A stretch of DNA of 64,000 nt. It comes from Istiophorus platypterus (lineage: Eukaryota; Chordata; Actinopteri; Istiophoriformes; Istiophoridae). The stretch lies in the NCBI GenBank assembly GCA_016859345.1, contig CM029122.1, forward strand, positions 2,355,001 through 2,419,000, written 5' to 3'. Below the pieces are notes generated by a model that saw nothing but the letters and a program-made list of their open reading frames with translations, ran no database searches and had not been told where the DNA came from. Positions 59,165-64,000 of the stretch are shown piece after piece. The position numbers were made by a program, and so were the translations under genes. Numbering within the stretch: the first letter of the stretch is position 1; each line of letters opens with the position of its first letter.

Positions 59165-59815
59165 ATATCATAACTTAACACTTCTATTGATTATACTTTA
59201 ACTAGAGTCCACCTGTTGGACATTGACTTGACCGGACCTGATTTGGGGAGACACACACCTGTGTCTACATGAAGTCTCATCGCCGACAGTGTGTAACAGA
59301 GCAGAGACGAAGCCGTGAGGTCGAAGGAGAGAAGATCGTGTCCAGGTCCAGGTCTGACGAAGGCTACGCAGAATGTATCTGCTGCACTGAGGGTTCCCCA
59401 TAGAACAGTGGCCTCCACGATTCCTCAGTGGTAGAAATGTGGAACCACCAGGACTCTTCCTAGAGCCCCTCGGTAACAGGGGCCAAGAACCTGACGGATC
59501 CGCAGAGAAGAACGGCAGCAAATCCCCGGAACCGAGTGCAAAGCTTGTAGCCTCAAACCCAAGAGGACTGGAGGCTGTAATCACTGCTGAAGGTTCAGGT
59601 GAGAACTGAAGAAAGGGTCTGAATCTTTTTGTCAATCTGATATTTCTGTTTTTCATTTTCAGTTATGAATATGAATGAAATTCTATTTTCTTTGCTTTGT
59701 TATTATGGGATATTGAGTGGAGAGAGAACAATTTAAACTATTTTAGCAAGATGGCTGCAACATAACAGAGTGTGAGGAACGTGAAGGGATCTGAATATTT
59801 CCTGGATGCACTGTG
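59165..59815 (+). mobile_element. Internally deleted Tc1-like transposon
   Basis: The order of conserved phrases is that of a common fish Tc1 family. There is a 5' leader (GAGTCCACCTG at 59205, CACACACCTGTGTCTACATG), and the start of the transposase frame with its helix-turn-helix region from 59315, where the expected ATG is GTG. GAACCACCAGGACTCTTCC (59442-59460) follows, then an abrupt jump near 59495 to the C-terminal end (ATCCGCAGAGAAGAA, AAGCTTGTAGCCTCA). Next come AAGGGTCTGAAT, GATATTTCTGTTTTTCATTT and the terminal GGATCTGAATATTTCCTGGA with TGCACTGTG to 59815. The catalytic middle of the DDE transposase (roughly two thirds) is absent, and the left terminal repeat is not recognisable. Non-autonomous and dead. 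Confidence 0.85.
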
Positions 59816-59829
59816 TGATCAAACTGGAC

Positions 59830-60400
59830 AATCCACCGTCTACACCTGAGGACCGACCTGCTCCTTACGCTCAGGATCTGATCTCCAGGCTGCGACTAAG
59901 GACGTAGACGATGGTGTCGGTGAATGTACCGGACTCCTGCCTGAACCGTATGTGCCTGTGCAGGTACAGTACGTGCCCCAGAGGCTACAGGCCTGGATCA
60001 TTAGCCGACGGGGCACTTGGAGCTATTTGTGCCGGCCGCTGTGCATGAAGGGAATGTTATTCTAAAGCCTGACTGTGGAATGCACTGTTCAAACACTATA
60101 GACCTACCCACACACTGTACTATGTCCCCTTCACATAATGATTGAAAACATCGGCGCGGCACCTCGGTCGTATAAAAATTAGACCCGGTTCACTTCATAT
60201 TCATGGTTTGCTCAAATGTGTCACTTGCACCGGTGGAAATATGAAAACCGCACACATGCCTGGGTGTGTTTATCTACTAGTATGTGGAAAAAAAGGGAAA
60301 AAAACATGTATGGGCAATGCATATTCATGCACCATAACGCAGACAGATCTGCACAGTCTGGTGCACCCACCGGCAGCCGTCAGCCTGGAAATGCTTCACA
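59830..60400. other. Repeat-poor noncoding stretch
   Basis: Includes a repeat-free run (GGCCTGGATCATTAGCC, then GAATGTTATTCTAAAGCC) at 59990-60100 that may be regulatory. No gene supported; the 204-codon frame starting at 60142 shows no domain and runs into a G-rich minisatellite. Confidence 0.4.
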
Positions 60401-60404
60401 TAAC

Positions 60405-60457
60405 GGGGCCGGGGGGCCGGGGGGCCGGGGGGCCGGGGGGCACGGGGCGGGGGGTGG
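60405..60457 (+). repeat. GGGGGGCC minisatellite, strong G-quadruplex candidate
   Basis: Seven G runs of 4-6 G are separated by CC or short loops, in about four exact 8-bp GGGGGGCC units and diverged continuations. Such G spacing readily permits intramolecular G-quadruplexes on the plus strand. Confidence 0.9.
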
Positions 60458-60814
60458 CCAGGAGAGCAGCCCTGTCTCAGGTGCTGAGGATTTTTGGAGT
60501 TTTTAAAATTCTTCACTACACGGATGCCGGCGGCCGGTCGGCTCGCACCGAAGGGCCCCGACGACCAAGGGTTTTCCAGAGACAGACACAGGGGAGACGT
60601 CCTCGCTCACCTCCGACATCCTCGCTCGGCCCAACGCGCCCAACGTGCCCAACTTCCCCGGCGGGCGCTGCCTCCAGCCGCCACGCGAGTTGTAGTCGAA
60701 CCCTCTTATCTGCTCTCATCGAGGGACACGCTGAGGCTACTAAAGTCATTAACTGACCGTTCATTCGAATTTTGTGAAGTACCTGGTGTAACTTTGACCT
60801 GTCAGACTGTTTTT

Positions 60815-61127
60815 CAGTGGAGGAAAGTACATTTACTTAAGTTCAGTTTTTAGGTATTTGTACTGTAGTTGAGTATTTCCATATTATGTGACTTTGTAGT
60901 TCCTTATCGCCACAGTTCAGAGGTAAATATTGTACTTTTACTACAGCGTAGCGGCGGCTCCAGTGTCCAGAGGACTCCTGGTGGAACATATTGTATCCCT
61001 GAGGGATTTTTCAGTAAAGTAAAAGCACGGCAGCTCTATCTGTAAGGAAAATGTGGCATTTTTACATTTTTTCTGCTTCTACTTCACTTCTACTCAAGTA
61101 AGTGATCGGAATTCTTCCTCCACCACC
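60815..61127 (+). mobile_element. hAT-like MITE common in teleosts
   Basis: Left end CAGTGGAGGAAAGTACATTT at 60815 and right end ATTCTTCCTCCACCACC at about 61111-61127 are imperfect inverted termini. Internal phrases GTATTTGTACTGTAGTTGAG, TATTTCCATATTATGTGACT, AGAGGTAAATATTGTACTTT and CTTCTACTCAAGTAAGTGAT match the abundant fish repeat beginning CAGTGGTGGAAAGTA and ending CTTCCACCACTG. It is about 313 bp and has no coding capacity. I infer the superfamily from the CAGTGG-type ends; a clean 8-bp target duplication is not visible. Confidence 0.8.
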
Positions 61128-61129
61128 CA

Positions 61130-64000
61130 CAGGCATTTATGCCGAGTGCGTACGGATGAGTTCCCGGATTTGACTTCCACCGGCACAGTTTGGGGTAAAC
61201 TCCAGCTCTTCCTCCGCAGCCGTCCGATCATCTGACTGCTCTTTGCCCCGCTGAACTCCGTGCCGGTGATTTCTTCTTTTTTTTTTTGCCACGTGCTCAC
61301 ATCTCAGCACTGAGGCTGGCAAAGAAAATATTATCATAAGGAATGCGAAGGTCCAAAATAGGGCTCGGGCTCGGAACATGTCTGGTCCGGCTGGTCCTGA
61401 ACTACAGATTTACTCGGTGTATAAAAATATATGTGTGTGTATAATTGTACTTACGCGGTTTACTGGACTCAGACACGGGAGGCGTTCATTAGTGTTCATG
61501 TCCCTGGGACGTATTGTAGCAAGTCTCTGATTGGTCGGTTGATTCACAGGTCAGTAACTCGTGGTCTCGACAGACTGGAAATCCTTTAAAAGTCAACCGT
61601 CAATAACCTCTTGCCTTCAGCCTCGGGCCAAGGTAGGACTGTGTGTGTGTGTGTGTGTGGGTATGCTGACTGCGAGCCGGTGCTGTAGGAGGAAGGGCAC
61701 GTTATCGTGTTGGATCCCAACACTGTGCAGGTTTCTGGATTTTCTTTTCTTTTTTTAACCCTGACAACTTGAAGATCTCCCCAAAATTCTCTGGTTAAAT
61801 CCAGACGCTGCCTCCAACGCAGCAGTCACTCCCTGATTCGAAGACTTTTCCCGCATCTCCCTACAGCGTGTGGGACTTGGCCGCGAGCTCGGCTTTTCTC
61901 TCACGCTTTCATTTTTTCGAGAGAACCCGTCCTCTGACCCGCGGCCCTCCCTTGGCTCGGCTCGGCTCGGCCCGGCCGGGCTCCCGGGGGAGGTTTTCTT
62001 CTTCTTCTTTTTTAAATCCTGCTTGGTTGCCCTTGACCTGCATCGCAGGCTTTTTCTCCCTCCTCTCCAACTCAGAGAAAAAAAATCCTCCCTCAAACAG
62101 AAGCATTCATGGTTCGGTTGTTATTAAACCCATAGGACGGACAGAGAGGGGCTTATCCACTCGGGGCCGAGGCCAGTGCAGAACTAGGGCACTTTGGCCG
62201 GGGGAGGACTCCACAGAATGATGCAGTGTTGTATGGTTTTATTAGGCTACAATAATGTGTCTATCAGGATAAAACAGAGGTTTAAAGACGATGGAAAGGA
62301 GCATGGAACAACTAGGTGCAAAAGTCAGTTACTGCTGCGTGGCTGCAGATTTGGCTGCTCATCAGCATCATCAGCAGCTGCAGCAGATGTGACACATGAA
62401 GCTCGCAGAGGAAATGAAGTGACTTTTAGCCTCTTAAGACCCAAACGCTGAGAAAATTCATGGATGACTCGGTCAGACGCAAACACAGGGGCATCGTGCA
62501 CATATTTCTGGATTCAGTGTGACCTAAACTTCCCAAAGATGTCGTTTACATGTCCATCGGGAACAAACGTCCACAGAGACACTGTAAATCTGAACCGACT
62601 GACTCCGCTGCAACATTATACTACATAAACAGCCTCAGTGGAACTCCTGGATATCTGCCATTCTCTGGACAGATAACTTATTACCATTGAATTTTTTTTT
62701 CCTGCAGATGTGATTTCAAAAATGGAGCAAAACATTCCCCTTAAAGTCAGAATCTCTGCCTCTGTTGAATTTGGCGGAAACCTTCTTCAGATCAACAACC
62801 GATCATCGATCGGTGGCAGTAGAAGCATCTCAGTAATTTGCTGGAGGTTCTACAGGGAACCTGGACCCGGACCTCAGCCAGGTTTTTCTAGAACCTGTTT
62901 CCACTCAGATCATACAGGACGGCAAACACTGGTATTTCATTACCATGTAAAAAGAGCAGCCTGTAACTGTGGGTTATATATCGAACAGGAGAGGACTTAT
63001 CTGAATCTGAATCAGTGTTTGATGTGAAGTCAGAGGATGTTTGCTTCTGTTCAAACAGACAAATAAAACCTGAGTCTATGAGGAGGTGACAACATATTGA
63101 GCACATCTGGTCCTTGTCAGATAAAGTTGAGTGTGTGAACGCACCTTTCACGATAGGTGATGTTATGATACAACAACGTTACGAGCAATAATGTGCATGA
63201 CAGTGATCATGCGAATACCACAACAGTGCTGCATTAAAAGTACTGGATTATAAATGATTTCCAAAGGAAAATAGATAATATATTAGAATGTTTTGACATT
63301 TTCATGGATTCATACTTTTGACCTGTAAAAAACCATCAAATATCACAGAGAATCACATGTATCACAAAAGGTAAGTGTCCTTTACGTCCAGGGATTTTCA
63401 AAGCAAACAATTTCTCAATCAATCAATCAATCAAACTGTTGATTTTAAATATTTAGTGAATATAAACAGGAGCCGCAATCACATCTGATCTAACAACAAC
63501 CGCAAAGTCCTGATAAAACAGATTTATCTGAGATTTTATTTTAAGTAGTTAAATAAAGATTTCTTTTTTTCCAGCCATTAACATTTATTGTTGCTTATTT
63601 TAGTCATAAATGTTTAACATTATAGAGAAACACTCAAGATTTAAGGCCAACGCAGCCTAAAACGCACCAGTATTTATGGTCTGTAATTACAAGTGTTGCA
63701 TGTGACTGATCCCAAGTTATTTGAACCTCCAGTCTATTTAAAGGATGAACCGTGTGTACGTGCACAAGTGCAAACGAGGAATCTTAGTTATTATTACCTA
63801 GGAAATCCAAACCGATTGTTATTAGATAAGGAAACAAGACAAATGTTTTCTTTCAATCTTTTAAACAAGTTGCTGTGATAATTTATCCAAAAAACAACGA
63901 TTTATCAAATCAGATTTAAATGAAGGTTTTTTTTCAGCTTGGAGGCCCGACACATTTACAGGCTTAATTGAAGACGCTTATCATCCGCTGTCCAGCCTGG
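61130..64000. other. Noncoding, GC-rich then AT-rich, no gene seen
   Basis: (GT)n at 61639-61657. 61860-62010 is GC-rich with CTCGG repeats near 61954-61970. (AATC)n lies at about 63416-63434. After 62600 the DNA is AT-rich. No recognisable exon, RNA gene or transposon. Confidence 0.5.

Noticed and set aside
60142..60756. 204-codon frame as a gene
   Set aside because: It crosses the GGGGGGCC minisatellite, has low-complexity G/R/P content and no recognisable motif or splice support.
63371..63376. GTAAGT donor-like site
   Set aside because: AT-rich noncoding flanks and no acceptor or branch-point combination nearby.

Overview
The window looks like noncoding chromosomal DNA from a teleost, probably a percomorph-type fish. 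The evidence is a very high density of (CA)n/(CT)n microsatellites, homopolymer C/G runs, and several interspersed repeats that I recognise as typical of fish genomes: two decayed Tc1-like DNA transposons, an isolated Tc1-type end, a tRNA-derived SINE, and a MITE whose ends read CAGTGG...CCACC. No species can be named from this sequence. I found no protein-coding gene I can defend. Most long open frames are driven by simple repeats, and the two largest (over 1,100 codons, one per strand) exist only because a 10-bp satellite has no stop codon in any frame.

Layout. 1-6180 is AT-rich DNA followed by pyrimidine-rich and microsatellite-rich DNA, with a composite (CT)n/(CA)n tract at 5540-5842. 6190-6820 is CpG-rich and could be a promoter or first exon. 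It runs into a direct tandem duplication of about 1.3-1.4 kb (6570-8000 and 8001-9337) whose second copy differs mainly by small deletions. 9340-16080 is microsatellite-rich and contains a minus-strand candidate first exon with a perfect splice-donor consensus at 12860/12861. 16880-18125 is a possible LTR-like unit. 18130-24120 is AT-rich with short GC-rich minisatellites and a block that looks like conserved noncoding sequence (23450-24120). 24120-32140 holds a 117-nt homopurine tract, a CCGT array, a repeat fragment at 27385 and a strong GC-rich inverted repeat at 30973-31037.

The most striking object is 32901-35850: 295 consecutive, identical copies of the 10-mer CGGAGAACAC, next to a CpG-rich block and flanked on the left by a near copy of its own right edge. 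One strand of this 2,950-bp array contains no T. Each unit carries one CpG, one CCGG and one AGAACA steroid-receptor half-site.

35860-64000 is again noncoding. It holds blocks that read like developmental cis-regulatory DNA (GATA cluster 43164-43359, E-box/TCF-type block 44930-45080, DR1 element 45602-45615, homeodomain-type blocks near 52300-52790), the Tc1 relics at 47029-47890 and 59165-59815, the MITE at 60815-61127 and several 8-24-bp minisatellites.

No pathway can be reconstructed because no gene is present. The sensible working picture is an intergenic or intronic regulatory landscape with repeat decay, one exceptionally homogeneous satellite and one probable assembly or recent segmental duplication.
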